Shown here: positions 26,913 to 40,465 of the stretch, piece after piece
Position numbering within the stretch: the first letter of the stretch is position 1
How the letters are laid out: every line of letters begins with the position of its first letter
Assembly (NCBI GenBank): GCA_037179385.1
Contig: CM074180.1
Coordinates: forward strand, 29,431,455 to 29,495,454
Reading direction: 5' to 3'
Origin: Holothuria scabra
Lineage: Eukaryota > Echinodermata > Holothuroidea > Aspidochirotida > Holothuriidae
DNA length: 64,000 nucleotides
Translations under genes and position numbers: made by a program
Notes under the pieces: model-generated
What the model was told of the DNA's origin: nothing
What the model saw: the letters and a program-made list of their open reading frames with translations, nothing else
Database searches by the model: none

Positions 26913-29900
26913 GTTTGTACAAAATGAAATTATTCATACTAGTCCATAGCCTGAAAAGAAGAAGGCATAGATGCATCATCAGTGGGACATTCATGAGGTC
27001 CCCCTCTTATTCAATTAATACCTTTATGCTTTACTGTAAACTTGGAAAATTTTAGGAATCATCTACAATTGTTACACCATGTGAGAGCTGTAACATACTT
27101 GGGCAAAATGGATGACTTAAATAAGTATTGCTTCATTTGCTCGAAAAAGACTACACTCTCTGTCTAGTCACAATTATTCACTTGTGGTTTACAGTGTCAC
27201 ACACTGCGAATGTGACAGAGAAAAGCAGTTTTCATGTAGTCAATCAATATCACAAGGGTAAGGGAAGGAAAATGTTAACATACATTTGCCTATGAGTATT
27301 CATTCATTGTTACATATGGGTCAGGTGGGACGAGGCATTACTCCTAAAAGTAAAACTACGTTTGTAGACTTCTCAGCATGAAGGTTGTTATTGACCAAAC
27401 TCTGTGAAGACAGTCCCTGGCCAGTACCCCCTGAGAACCCAAGAGTATCAGAACTCCTTCACTCACAAACATTTACACAGTTAATGTCCTTTTGTTGTTT
27501 TCACTTTTGCTGTGAAACTTTCAACCATATGAACTTCTTTGGCACCAAATTTACAAAATAAAATTCAAAATGAATTTAGAGTGAATTCAAAATTAGCCAT
27601 AGTCAAAGTGGGGCTTCCTGCTAGTTCAAATGTCTGAGATGCCAAAATTTTGCGAGACAAAAATGAGAAAAGGATTTTCAGAGGTATCATTTTGCAGTGC
27701 TGCGATGATCCGTGCAAAGTATTGATACTGGCACTCTGCTATTTATATTTTGCAAAGTGCATTGCCTTTGCAAGACTAATAGAAAGTGAGGCCTTACAGT
27801 GGCATAGGAAGTGGTTGATCAGGTAATAATCCAAACCCAGGCAAAATTATGTAAACCCAAGTTTTGTTTTCAAAGATTTCACTAGTACAGAAAATTATTT
27901 GAAATTCACTTTCAAGGGGGGAAAGGAAGAACCAACCTGCCAGAGATCCTCCTCTTTGACTTCTGTCATCTTTGTTATTTACAAAAATGTTGTTGCCTCT
28001 CTCACACAAATTCTGGTTACACAGTTGTGCAGATACATATACCTTACAGTTCTGGTCATACAAGCAGGTTTTTAATTTCAGTCTTGCATCTCAAAAGAAT
28101 AAATTATTTTTTAATTAAAGAAAAGAAGGTAATTTTTAATTTCAGTCTTCTGTCTCAAGAAATTAAAACTTTCAGTCTGATGAAAGTTCTGTTGGGTATG
28201 GCCGGTCTTGTGGACTTTGCTATGCTCTCAGATCTGTGGACTTCGGTGTTGCAGACCCCATTTTACAATTTTGTAATTGTGGACCCTTGTTCTTGCGGCC
28301 TGTTGAACTGTTGGCCTAAGTAATAAGTTGTATTTAATTTGGTTAATATCTCCAGTGTGACATGAATCTTCAACCTGACAGAATCAAACAATCACACTCT
28401 CAAAAGCTCTACACAATTGGATGTCACAATTTTAAGTATAAATATCTTACTGTTCATTATCTTGATTTTTTTTTTTCTGGAAGTACAAACTAGCAGTTTT
28501 TCCACCTAATTCCAAATTAAACAGAAGACAATCTTGAGAAGTACAATAGCAGTAAAAATGTTGAAAGAGTCAAATTGTTTCAGCATCTGGAACACTCATT
28601 TAACGGGAATCAGATTACAAAAACTGGAGGGGAGATAAGTGTGTCGTTTCAAGAAGGGCCTTCATCTTTAGATGGTACTTTATCAGTATTTGCCATCAGA
28701 TGAAGATAAATGCTAGTTGACATTTAAGTTTCCTCATCCCAAGATTTATTGCATTAAAACATGGTTTCATTTGTTTTTTTGACATGATTTCATCTGTCCC
28801 TTTTTGGAACTGTTTACTCTTTCCCCCATTAGAAATGGGATTTGGATAAAGAAAGAAGATAGAATATGATGTGCGAGTGGCAGTTCGTTTCCTTGTCTGT
28901 CATTTATATCAGTAGTGTTCAGAGATTTGTGCAAATTGGATTTTTGTGATCTGCAGACTCGGCTAGCTGTTCCCATTGATTCTGGATGTAGGATGTGAAT
29001 TGTATAGACTCTTTCAATCAGGCCACAAGCTACTGTCAAGAGTGTGCAACAAAAAATCTGGGCTAAGGACCGGCATTGTGCCCTCAGGCATATACTCCTT
29101 GAAATTTCTTTTCTGTGGGGAAATGTCTTCCCAAACTAAAAAAAAAGGCATTGAACGGGAAGGAAAGTTATTTTGTACTCTCAAATCAGTTTGCATTAGG
29201 ATTGAAAAAGGATGGAGAGTATAAGATAGGAGTGGGACGGCTATGAAGCTCTGTTGCTTGTGTGATTTAATTTTATTACAAATATACTGTTCCACATATG
29301 CTAGCTGGTGGTATTTGTGACGGTAGAGGAAAGGTTTTAGATGCAGCATGATGTTTGCAAGAAATTTCCCTTGAGTGCAAGAGTAAAGTTCATCTTTGCT
29401 TTTCGAAAAAGTGCTAGTGACCCCCTGACAGGTGATGACACTTTCTTTGAAGAAAATTGTAAAGACAGTTAAGTCCAGTTTTTGTGGGCATTCTTTCCTT
29501 CTTCATTTTCTGCATTGATGCTTTTTATGTTACTACCAGTTTAACCTTAGTGTGGCTAGGAAAGTCTAGTTAACATTGCTTGAGACAAATTAAAAGTACT
29601 GACCGCAAAATGGCCAGATTTGTTGCCTCATACATATAGTCAAATATTATTTATGTTTCATTTGTAGGTGTAGATAATTAAACTGAATGGGATCTCTTTT
29701 ATTAGCCTTGGGAAATGTCCTCTAGACTCCCTGAAGGATTTATGAAAGTATTTTTAGGTGTCACATATCTATAAGACTATCAATGATCTCCTGAGTTCCT
29801 AGCTCAAAGTATTTATGAATTATTGTTTCCAAAAGCAAACATGTAGTTGAAACATTTACATTTGGTCACTTTAATGTATTAAATTACGCTTATAGTGAAA

Positions 29901-32281
29901 TAAAATACTCAGCTGAGGTGAAGTTCCTCACAGAGGATATTGCAACTTGTCAATATCATTGAACGACAAGTTAGGTTATTAACCTCTTTATGATAAACCT
30001 TGCTTCATCCTCTGATGACATCTTGTCAGGAAATGAAAAAAGAAACCAAAGTGATACTGTATCTAGAAAATACACATAACAGTTGTGTGGTACAAGACTT
30101 TGCTCTTAGAGGTTGTGGGATGTTATATTGTAGTTTGATGGAGACTCTTCTCTACCATTACACCTATATGATTGTTGTTTTTTTCACTGCAAATCCAATT
30201 TTCCTTTGTCTGGTTACTCTTCTTCATAACATAGTTATGTTCCCCGTGGTTATTAAATTTGCTGGATCTAGTGGTATTAATGCAGCCATGGCATTCCCTT
30301 GAGAATTCTTAGAGTCTATAGTCAAATGAGACACTTCCGCTTCAACATGAAACCATGAGATATTTTAGGAGTTGATTCATTTTCATGCTGTTTGCTTTCA
30401 CCGCTGTAGCATGTTGAATTCATTTGTGGCATTTCTAACAAAATAAAAAAGAAAAAAATCTAACTGAAATTTCACTCAGTAACTACTTCATTTTAAGTGT
30501 CAATTCTTTTAAAGACTGAATAAATAGTTTTAACCCTGAAACATTTTTTTTCTTATCATAAAGGTTAAATCTTTTGATAGAAATTATATTAACTATTGAA
30601 AACAAGAAAAGGGGGCTGACATGGTGTAGAACAAACAAAGAACCATATTAAATTATGTCAAATACATATTTTCCACTTATTTCAATATTTTTAACTTTAG
30701 TACTTTGAAGAGTGGGCCATTTTTTCTTTCATCCTATTCTTAAAGTGGGAATTAATATGAAATTGTTTAGTCATTATGAATGTCGTTCTCCTTACTCCAT
30801 GTTTCCTACTACAATTTTTGTGAGATGTGAAATTGTTGACTATTGTCATGGCAGTGATGTCTAAAATTGTTAAAAAAAATAAATGTGTGTACTGAGCTGG
30901 TATTTATGTCCTGGAAAGTGAAATGGATTAACCCCATATCTTTTTTTAATTATTGTCATGCTGTTACAATAAAAGTAATATTTTCAGTAATCTACAGCGC
31001 CCCTCATCACCTTCTATTTACATGTGTTATGTGATGTATCCAGCCAATGTATGTCATATCCCTGCTGCTCCATCTTTCATGGAATGTATTTTTCCCCAAG
31101 ATAAGATCCTTAAATAGTAATTTAAACTCAGCCAATAAAAGCTGTGTAAAAAAAAATATTTTACCCTTGTTTTGAGACTAGCTTGTGTAATTTTTTTGGT
31201 CAAAATACCAACATTTTGTGTTATTATTACACTGTTTTTCTGCCTGTGAATCTTGTACTGCCTCTGGCATTGTCGTGACAGGTGACATGTAAGTGTTGCA
31301 TCACTGAAGATGGTTTTAAAAGGAAAATAAAAACATACAAACAAGCGAGCTGGTTGTAACAAATGTCTAGCCTTGGTCCTTAATTGTCAGATATAGGCCC
31401 CTGGATGATGGCATCTCATTTACACTACACAGAAACAGCACTTGCAGATGATAAGGATCTGACAGTGGCTATCATGCAGAAAGAGAAATTTGAGAGAGCA
31501 TGGCTGAGCTCAATCAAAAGCTTGTATTCCACCAACCAAGCAAGCAAGATTGTGATTAGTTTTCTCATTTTACTTCGAAATAAGGGAAAGGCATAGTGGC
31601 AAAATTCTGAAGAATAAGAGAAGGGACAGATTATTATAGAAAGTAAAAAATTGACATTGTTATTCTGTACAATGGTGAAGTCAGCTGCTCAATGATTAGA
31701 AGTGAAAGAGTTAGAGGACTTAGACAGTCACTCCAACTTTATTTTGAAGAAACTACTTCATCCAGAAGTTCCCTGCAATTTCCCTCCCAAGCATATTTCG
31801 TGATATTTCAGTATTGCATATGCCAGGTTAAGGAAGCAATTAGTCCTTTTAAATGTCATGATTGAGTGACAAAAATATTGCTTTGTGATTTTCAAAAACT
31901 ATGGATGAAATAGGATTGTCTACTGTACTTATCTAAATTCTAGGGGAGTGCATTTTCCCTTTACATTTCATCTGATTTTTTTTTTTTTTTAAGTTTAATT
32001 ACATAAATTTCATCAATAATTATTGATGGCTTGAATTTCTCATTGCACTGCTAGAATTTTATTACCAAGGAAACAAGTGGGAATTGTGGTTTAAGAGATG
32101 CCGAGGATCATGATTTCACCATGAAAATGATAGCTGGAGGTAATACTTCATGGTGTTACACAAACGCCTATTGAATCAGTATCATTGGTTGTACTTAACA
32201 GGAACTGAAACAAGTTTAGGCCATCTCTACGGCACTATTCTTACTTAAAGTTTTATTAGTCATCATGAAGGTGTGCCATAG

Positions 32282-32386
32282 AGCACAAGCCAGTGAGCCA
32301 TATCTTGAAAAAAGCTTTGTCCCTCCTGACTTAACCAAATTGGTTAGAAACCAAGCTGAAAAACCAGTATCTAACTTATTAACCAA
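32282..32386 (+). repeat. SINE fragment (3' body)
   Basis: Diverged match to the SINE body: AAGCCAGTGAGCCATATCTT, AACCAAATTGGTTAGAAACC, ending in TATCTAACTTATTAACC. The tRNA-like head is absent. Confidence 0.6.
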
Positions 32387-32862
32387 CCCTTGAAGCACTA
32401 GGTCTTTGAAAGCAAGCTGTTCTTCAGTCATATCAGTGTGTGAGTTGCAAAAATTCATGTCTGCTTCGTAAACGTTTGATACAAAAACAATAGAGACAAA
32501 AAATTAACCAAAAATTGTAGTTTTCACTCTTTATCCTGAAAAGAAAAGAGAAAGAGAAAAATATGAAATAAAAACAAGACAGTTGCCTTTCAAGTAAAAT
32601 GCTTTCAAACAGTGTTATTACTGTAATGTGGGAGACTAAAATAAAGAGATGTGGAACAAGGATTTTTTTTTCTAGGGAGTGTCACTTCCCGACAAGCCCT
32701 AAAGGGTTTCTAAGTGCACTTCCTTTCACACTCTTTGTTACTTATTTACTTTGTGATACTTGTTTTTATCTTGTGTTGTGATAAACCAAAAATAAATAAA
32801 TGAAATGAAATGAGAATGTGTGTGCCTTGTCTTACCTCTGATTTACTGAAATTTGCTCTCTA

Positions 32863-32960
32863 TCAAGCTAGTGAACCACAATTGGAAAAAAGGCTGTGGG
32901 CAGCCCAACCTTCACCAATTAACTGGGCCTATAAACTCCAGCTTACCCAATCTAACCCTA
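32863..32960 (+). repeat. SINE fragment (3' body)
   Basis: AAGCTAGTGAACCACAATTG, GAAAAAAGGCTGTGGGCAGC, then AACTGGGCCTATAAACTCCA. This is a diverged, headless copy about 0.5 kb from the previous fragment. Confidence 0.6.
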
Positions 32961-33979
32961 AAAAACTACCTGCAAAAATACAGGGCTTGTCATGTTGGAG
33001 GCTGAACCTTTGAAGAAAGGGGACTCACAAACTGTTTATACTAGACAATTGCATTGAATGGAAAAGTTGAGAAGTGAGTGTTGCAGCTCATGCATTCCCA
33101 AACAGGAAGTTTCAGTGAATTTGAAGAAAATATTTTGAGGTCCACAGACAAAAAAAAAGTGGTATAATGTGGAATTTGACCCCTGAGAATATCTAGATTC
33201 AAACTTGCCACTCTAGTTCAAGATAGTTTAAATTCTGAAATCTAGGTCACTTTTAGCCCTCCACTTAGTATCTAAAGCTTCTCCTCAGCAGAAATAAACT
33301 TTTAGTTTTTTTTCTGATATCCATTAATGCTATTATCCTGTATAGCATTCAAAGCTCTACCTTGTACTGTGCCAATTGAGAATTTTTGTAATCAACATTA
33401 CCCCTCCTCACCTCTTATTTACATTATGTAACCCTTCTTACCTGGCTGGGGTAAACTGCTACAAAAAATGTTTGAGGTAAGAATTTAATGCCTTGAAAGT
33501 AAGGTACAATCCTAGGTATGATGATGACTTGACTACAGGCTGGTCAGTATCAGTTTAGACAATGTAAATGGTGGTCTGAGGGCTGTGAGGTTGGTCACGT
33601 GTTTTCCTTCAGTGGATGTAACAGCTTCTTCAGGAAGTGGTTTATCGTTTGCTTTGGCCGAATAGCCCTTTCCCAGAGGGTCGGGAGGGCTGTAGAAAAG
33701 GTATCAGTTTAGACAATCATATTCACTCACTTATGTTGGTTTGCCTGTGGGTTTTGTCTAAAAGTAGAACATCCACCTCTCACAGGAAGTGGCGAAAAAA
33801 ATCCATTGCCCAACTTAAAGAACTGGAGAAAAAGGCTTTGGTTACGTCTAACTTAAACCAGAAGGTCAAAAGTTGAGGTGTATAATTCCAACAAGCAACC
33901 AACCAGCTGATTTGAAATTCATCATAAGGTCACATTTCTTTCCATGTAAAAACGTTTGATTCTCTCCTTTCTTTACCAG

Positions 33980-34080
33980 ACTGATGAGATAGACCCAGCT
34001 GATTTTCCATTTGAGAAGTTTTATAAGATGTACCACAAAGTCTGCAAGAGAACAGACATCCAGGAACTGTTCAATTCAAT
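33980..34080 (+). CDS. PLCB4: PLC-beta exon 4: EF-hand region
   Basis: 101 nt, enters in phase 0 and leaves two bases. The acceptor is TTTACCAG and the donor is GTAAGT. It encodes TDEIDPADFPFEKFYKMYHK and then VCKRTDIQELFNS. The vertebrate PLCB4 counterpart (NDEIEP..F.YEKFYEL..KICPRTDIEDLFK) is plainly homologous, which fixes frame and both boundaries. Confidence 0.96.
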
Positions 34081-34836
34081 GTAAGTAACACAGCAGGACC
34101 AGCTGAAGTTTTTTAAGCTGTTGTGTGGATGTATAAACTCGACTTTGTATGTGAAAGCTTATTCCTGTCCCAGTTGAGGGTTATATTTCTTTCTCTGGAT
34201 TCTATCTTTTATTCCCCGGTGGCATTTATGGTTCGGTCTCACCGGGGGCCATGTTTTAGTATAGCCTAGAATGTTCTAAGCCATATTTTATGATCGAACA
34301 TGCAAGTTTGACTTAATTCTATGATCCACGCTAGGGAAATTGCATTTTAGGCATGCATTTGTGTCAAATGCTGACAAGTATCAATTTTGACATCATTTTA
34401 GAATAGTTATTTATGATAATTCTTGAGAAGATTATCTGACAATCATAGAGGATGTAGGGGAATCAAGGATGAATGTTCCAGATATATCAATTTTATTGTT
34501 GTATAGCGTATATAAACTTCATATTCTGAATATTTCAGAACTTCAGTAAAAACTCATTTACCCAAATACAGAAACAGATGGCAGTTGAGATAATAGAAAA
34601 AAATTTGGCTGTAGAATTCCAAAGTTTGGCATAAAGTACAATACATTGGACACATGTGAAAGTGTGCTAAAATATTTTGTAGACCATTGTGACCAGACTC
34701 TCCAAATCTGTGCTAAAATAATCAAGTTATTTTGGGTTCATTTTTTTTTTTTTGAGGGAGGCTCAATTTCACTGAATGTGATTGTCTAGAATTACATATA
34801 GGCAATAAAATTAAGATGGTTTAAGACTGAAGGACC

Positions 34837-35505
34837 CAAAGATATTAAAAAAAAACATAGATACCAAAGTTAAAATGGCGCGGTGACTCCTCATGGAGGC
34901 TGATTTGGAGGGGCGGAAGTGCTGATCACTGATCAGTTGTTTTGAAAGCTAACAGTTAATTGATATCTTCCGGTAGTATAAACAAGTATGATTTTAAAAC
35001 ATTGCAATTCTTGCAAGCACTGTTCTTCAATAAATTTCACTAACATGAAACAGTTTTAGGCATCTTCGCCAGCTTTCTACTTAAGAACATTTGAACATTA
35101 ACGCACAACGACTGGTTTGAAGTTCATTTGCTTACTGATTGGTCAGTTTCTATGGTATCTTCGCAAGCGCACATCTGTTCACGTGTTTAAATTCTCACAT
35201 GCTTACAACACAAAATCAACTAATGTGTTCCTTTTCCAAGCACGCGGAAGTACGCGTCAGTTACTCCAGACTGCACACAAAGAAATATATTGTGCGCGTA
35301 CAGAACTTGCTTTGAAAATACACAAACGCTGATATTTTGTCACAATGGAATTTTCTATAAAGCAGACGTGATTGTGCACGCAGATTACCGAATTGAACTT
35401 TGCGCATGTCAAATGAACACTTCCGCCCCTCGGATTGAGCCTGTGTGAGGAGTCAGGGCGTCTAACAGTGAAGGGATAGGAGTTTGGTATCTACGTTTAT
35501 CTTTG
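34837..35505. mobile_element. hAT-like MITE with 8-bp target-site duplication
   Basis: 669 bp. The direct repeat GAAGGACC flanks it exactly (34829-34836 and 35506-35513). The ends begin CAAAGATA and finish TATCTTTG. The inverted repeats continue inward about 85-90 bp with indels, sharing TAGATACCAAA, TGACTCCTCA and GAGGGGCGGAAGTG. The interior is non-coding, visibly richer in CpG than the surrounding intron (e.g. ACGCGGAAGTACGCGT), and has ATTGG/CCAAT words. An 8-bp duplication is typical of hAT (also of P) elements; superfamily assignment is inference. Confidence 0.85.
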
Positions 35506-36593
35506 GAAGGACCCTACCAACGGCTGCTTTCACTCCCTTCTCAGGTTGGTCTATACCCATCACTCCTAGCAAGTATTTCAGCGTGAGCTATCTAGGATAT
35601 CTTCCTTTGAAATACGAAAAGGAATGAAAAAGTTTTTCTTCCAAAATATAGGCTGTTTTTAAATTGCGACATTCTGCCTTACCCCTAGGCCTATATATGA
35701 CATGTGAAAATGAATATTTCTGCCAGAATGTCCTTTTGAGCTTGCCTTGTATTTTGTACTGAAGAGTTTGTGCCAACTATGAAACCAACCTACTCATGTT
35801 GGATATTCAGTCACTTTGGAAAAACAAGGTTTTGGTTAAAAAATGCAATAATCAATGAATGTTCACAGCAAAAAGTGCAACCAGCTGGCTGTTTTTTGGG
35901 TTCACAGGTAATCAAAATAGTGGTCATATTTTAACTGTGGTATTTAAAAGTTGTTGCTAGGTTACCCATCTTTTTCGTGGTATTTTCCACTGTTTATGTC
36001 TTTACACTAGTCAAAATGGTGATGAGAAAGTAATGGCACCCTTTCAGTGCCTGACACCATAAATGAGTTTTTGGAAATAGCGTTATTCCAGAAGCAGATG
36101 TTTGTAAACATTGATGTTTATTAAACGTGCGTAATTACACTCTTCACCTGCCATCCCCCACATTTTTACGCCACACTTTTTGTGCTAATCCTAACATTTC
36201 TTGGCCATCTTTCCAGGGTTTTTTTTTTTTTTTGCACATTTGAATTATCCTTTTCAACCAGAAAGGGATTTATTAGGTATTGAATGAAAACTTACATGTT
36301 TGGGGACCATTCATGTGATGCAAAGCTGTGTAAGGATTATTTGTGCAAGCGGATAGAGAGTTGGACATCGTTTCTTGACTAATCATGACACTAGAAAAGT
36401 ATACCTAGCTTAGCTAGCTTTAGTAGACTGCTATAAACCCCAAATCTGTGTAAACTTTCTGTTCAGCTATTGTGAAATGAATAGAGTTAAGACTGTTTGC
36501 TATTGTAGTGCAATGAGGTGTATAGACTTAATGATAAACTTTATCACTGTATAACAGCTCTAACCCAAGGCATCTCTTGAAACTGGGAAAATC

Positions 36594-36719
36594 TACTCTC
36601 TAATAGTATGTTAAATCTGAGGTAGGTATCAGCAGCAAAATGGATATTATCAACTTTACTATCTAATAGTATGTTAAATCTGAGGTAGATATCAGCAGCA
36701 AAATGGATATTATCAACTT
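36594..36719. repeat. 63-bp tandem duplication
   Basis: TAATAGTATGTTAAATCTGA at 36601 recurs at 36664, and the copies stay aligned through TGGATATTATCAACTT with very few mismatches. Confidence 0.9.
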
Positions 36720-36765
36720 GAAAGGAAAATTACAAAGCCAGATATATATTTGATTTATTAAAGAG

Positions 36766-37075
36766 GGGCTTATTCTAAGCATTCTGGTGAAACTTTATTT
36801 TCCAAATTCCATTCTCAAGATCACAATTGAACATAGCAAAAAATTTTCTACATAGAATGAACTTAAAGCAAGCAGACATGATGTCATGAATTCACATTGT
36901 TAGCCAATGTTTTGTTTATATTTATAATTTACCACCAATTTTATGCATTTAAACTTGGATATATTGATACCATAGGTAAATCCTGAGCAATTGAATTTCG
37001 AAAACTCTAAATGCCTTAGGGGCAAAATAGCATCCCTAATCAATTCAAGGTCAAACAAATAGGACTTCAGCTGCT
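36766..37075. repeat. Diverged dispersed repeat, copy 1
   Basis: It shares ordered phrases with about 39035-39350: TATTCTAAGCATTCTGGTGA near the start, GAACTTAAAGCAAGCA in the middle, and CAATTCAAGGTC near the end. Alignment is by eye; edges are approximate. Confidence 0.45.
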
Positions 37076-37794
37076 AATATCACAAGAAGCAAACATGAGA
37101 AATGAAGAAAACTTTCACCAGAATTCTGAGAATATGTTCCTTTTTAACATATCAAAAATAAATGTGGCTCAGGACTATTCTTTTGAAAGGAAGGCAAATT
37201 TATTATTTACATAGTCTTTCAAAATTTTTTCAGATTCATAATGGGATCCATTCTCTAATACAGTAAAAAGCACTGAGTTTTCAAATTTTATCATATTCTA
37301 TGCATGAGCATAAAGTTGCAGACACATAAATATGTCAAAGAACCAGTGAAATATTCAGAATATAAGCATCTGGTTTTCCATTGTAAATTTTTTCTGATAG
37401 TTACAAGGTGTCATTCTCATCTTAAAAAGTGTGCCTTGTGATTGTTGTTTCATGGAGGATGTTAAGTCTGCTTTTGTCTGTTTCAATGTATGGTAAAAAT
37501 GTTAGCTGAAAGAAACAATAATCAAAAAGTATCAGTAGGTCTGTGACCTGAAATAAAAGTGGCTGTACATGAATTGTTAGAATCTTGCTATGAAGGCAAA
37601 TTGAGAGGAAGTCAATGCCATAGTTTTAAAGCTTAGAGTCACATGAAATGCACATGATTCAAATTTGGCCCAAATGCCTTCATGACTTCAAGTGCAGAGT
37701 AGTTTTAAGGAATATCAAAGTCTGTTTCACTGAAAGTTTGGGTGAAAAAAGAAGATACATAAAGAGAATTGAAGTTAGTTGCGTGGCAGATATC

Positions 37795-37807
37795 AGGTCA
37801 AAGGTCA
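37795..37807 (+). promoter_or_regulatory. Perfect DR1 nuclear-receptor-like motif
   Basis: AGGTCA-A-AGGTCA, two perfect half-sites with a one-base spacer. This is the consensus bound by RXR/HNF4-type receptors. Whether it is occupied is unknown, and a chance match is possible. Confidence 0.3.
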
Positions 37808-39034
37808 ATTAGACTCCTTTGAGGGTGGAAGTGTACTTAAAATTTTAGTATTAACATGTAGCTATCTTATAATAAATTTAGCTTTGACTTTCATTCTGAA
37901 ATCATATAAGCATCAGCACAACTAAAACTGTGTCTGCCTGGTTTGATCATAGGATAATGCATCTCTTTGTGAAAGCCTCTTAGTATTGGCCTTTTATGAA
38001 ACCTGTACAGTTTGAAGACCTTCACAGTGCCAATAAAAAAATTACAGGTATGGTGTACCATTGCTAAAAACCTTTAGTTAGGCTTCCTTCAGAATTGAAG
38101 TTAAATTACCTCTGCTGTAGATTAGATCTGTCTTCATCAATGGTATTTCACCATCACTTACAATAAAATGTGTACATGCTCATATCACCACCATGCTCTA
38201 TCCTGCGGGCATCTATATGCAATCAGCCGGCAATGAGCCAATCAGATGTTGTATGCTCTTATCATTGCACTTCTTTTCCAAGTCAAAGGCTCTTTTATAC
38301 ATGACATACATGCAGTGTTTGTCGCAGTTGTTTGTACTGATGCACTTACGTTTGTAGGAAAGAATGAAAAAATATGAATTCGTTTGTTTCCCAAAATAGA
38401 TGGGTGCACTGTTCCACAAATATAAAATTTTTAGGGAGTTGCATTTTCTCGTATTCAGTGCATTGAAGCAATGGATAATTCTTAGGAAAAACACTGTTTA
38501 CTTGGTAGCTTCATACACTTAACAGCTTGTTTTATACATAAGCTTTAATAACCCATATTCACTGCGACCAACTTTGTATGGACAAATGTCAATGTAGTAC
38601 AGAAATTAAGAGAAAAATTTGATGTGCACAAAAGATTTGCTCAATATAGACTTGGTGCATATGATGTCACTATGCCAAAAGTATGCCCTCTTTTGGAGGA
38701 ATAACAAAACAACATGAACAATAGAAGACACTGCGTTGGTCAGCCTGTGACATACACGAGTAAATTTGTACACATGTGGGGCAAAATCTTCTGCATACTG
38801 CCCATCAATCTATATATACTACACAAAAATACAGTGGGCACTGTTATTCTCCAAAGTTATGTCAGTGGTGATGTCAATTAATATTAAAGATCTCTATACA
38901 TTATCATGTTGCAATTTATATGAGGTACATCATTTGCATAGTTTTAAGTCAGACAAATGAGTACCACATAACTTTTGTAGCATGAGGACTTTAAAAGAAG
39001 GGTTGAAGGTCATTACAGGATTTGGTATGTCAGA

Positions 39035-39350
39035 GGGGTATCTATTCTAAGCATTTTGGTGAAATTTGCATTAAAATCCGATGTGTAGTTCTCCAGATAT
39101 GAGCACGTAAAGTTTTCACATTTTCAACAAAAAGTGAACTTGAAGCAAGCATGTATGACATTATGTCCCCACATTAGTGCACAGTCTTTTGTTTTTCTTT
39201 AAACTTTTGAGTTGGTTTTCTTCTCAAAAAACCCCACATTATTAAAATGTGATTGCCTAAGTGGCATGAGGACTTTACAAACTTTGCATCCCCCACTGGG
39301 AGATCCTATTCCAATTAACTCCAAGGTCGACACAACAGTCTGATAAAACA
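39035..39350. repeat. Diverged dispersed repeat, copy 2
   Basis: Same orientation as copy 1 at about 36766-37075. Shared phrases include TATTCTAAGCATTTTGGTGA, GAACTTGAAGCAAGCA and ATTAACTCCAAGGTC. Confidence 0.45.
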
Positions 39351-40289
39351 GAGGGAAACAAAGCATTCATTGTAAATGTGGGGAAGTGATGTAAGCTCTG
39401 GTGCCCTCAAACTCACTTTGGTTCAAATATCTACTGACTTGATTACTGATATCTCGAGAACTACATGTCAGATTTGAATGAAACTCTTACCACCCTGTGT
39501 AGTTTTGGTTCCTCTTTGACATATGAAAATTAATTTTTTGCTTAAACCTTCCCTTTAAATTGACATATCAGCACTCATAGGGCAGGGACTAGAGAGGCAG
39601 GGAGCTGGGGTTTCATCTTCCCCCCTCCCCACTTTTTCGTTAGGTAGCATTTTGGTCCACCAAACATTGTTATTATTTTGTTGACCATATTGATCTGCTT
39701 TGATGAGTAGCCCCCTTCCTCCCCCCCACTTCAAAATCAATAAAAAGGATTTTTGCATTGTTTTAAGCTGTTTCCACTTCTACACAATATCACATTTTCA
39801 ACAAACTCTGCTCTAAATCAGAGGAGAATTATTTTAGTTTGCATTTGAAAGTCAGAGAAGTTTTATTTGGATGAGCTGCTTTTTCACCTTTCCATGTTCT
39901 TAATGCTTCTGGGAAGGAGGTCAAGAAAGGTTGCCATTGTAGGAAGGAAGTGTATAGGTTTGCAAATTCCATTTTTGGGATGTGTAATGAATTTTTAGGT
40001 CAAAGAAGGTCCAAATTTAAAGTTCAAAAGAAAAGTGTGAAATTACTGGAATTAAGTCATTAACCTGGCAGGGTCTCTTACCTTTTTAGAGCAAATTACA
40101 TGTTTTTGTTAAAATTGTATAGTCAAAACTATCACTTAGGCATGTAGCAGTGATATTCTTGTGAAACTTAATCACCTGAATGCGAAATAGTGGTATAGTA
40201 AAGCTATTTCTTGTATTTCTTTGTATCTGTGCATAATATTCACTTCTTCTCTTCACCTGTAACTTCCTTTTGGGGAGGAAGGGAGATTC

Positions 40290-40465
40290 TGATTACTGTG
40301 GGGGTACAAAGAATGGAACATGCCCCCATGAAAAAGCCACACCCCCCTTGGAAAATTTTGGAATTTATGTAATTTCTTCAGAAAAGTGAAACATTTTGGG
40401 TTTTGTGTCCCCAAGGAGGATTGGGACCCCAGTGCCCCTCTGCTCAACTTGTCCTGGCTATGCAG
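40290..40465 (-). repeat. Possible G-rich interspersed repeat, minus orientation
   Basis: Read on the - strand it starts GCATAGCCAGGACAAG and runs into G-rich tracts, resembling the GCGTAGCCAGGATT...GGGGG segment at about 63137. The edges are unclear and no duplication was found. Confidence 0.3.

Larger units (their letters stand above)
26913..33979 (+). other. Intron (7.1 kb)
   Basis: GTTTGT...TACCAG, phase 0. It contains SINE tail fragments at about 32282-32386 and 32863-32960 and AT-rich sequence. A locally repeated phrase (TTTTTAATTTCAGTCTT) occurs near 28070 and 28133. No exon was supported on either strand. Confidence 0.85.

Noticed and set aside
27794..28063. - strand open frame with a cysteine-containing segment (VYVSAQLCNQNLCERG)
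   Set aside because: Slightly reminiscent of the end of ZP domains, but the match is too weak, and the acceptor and donor are poor.
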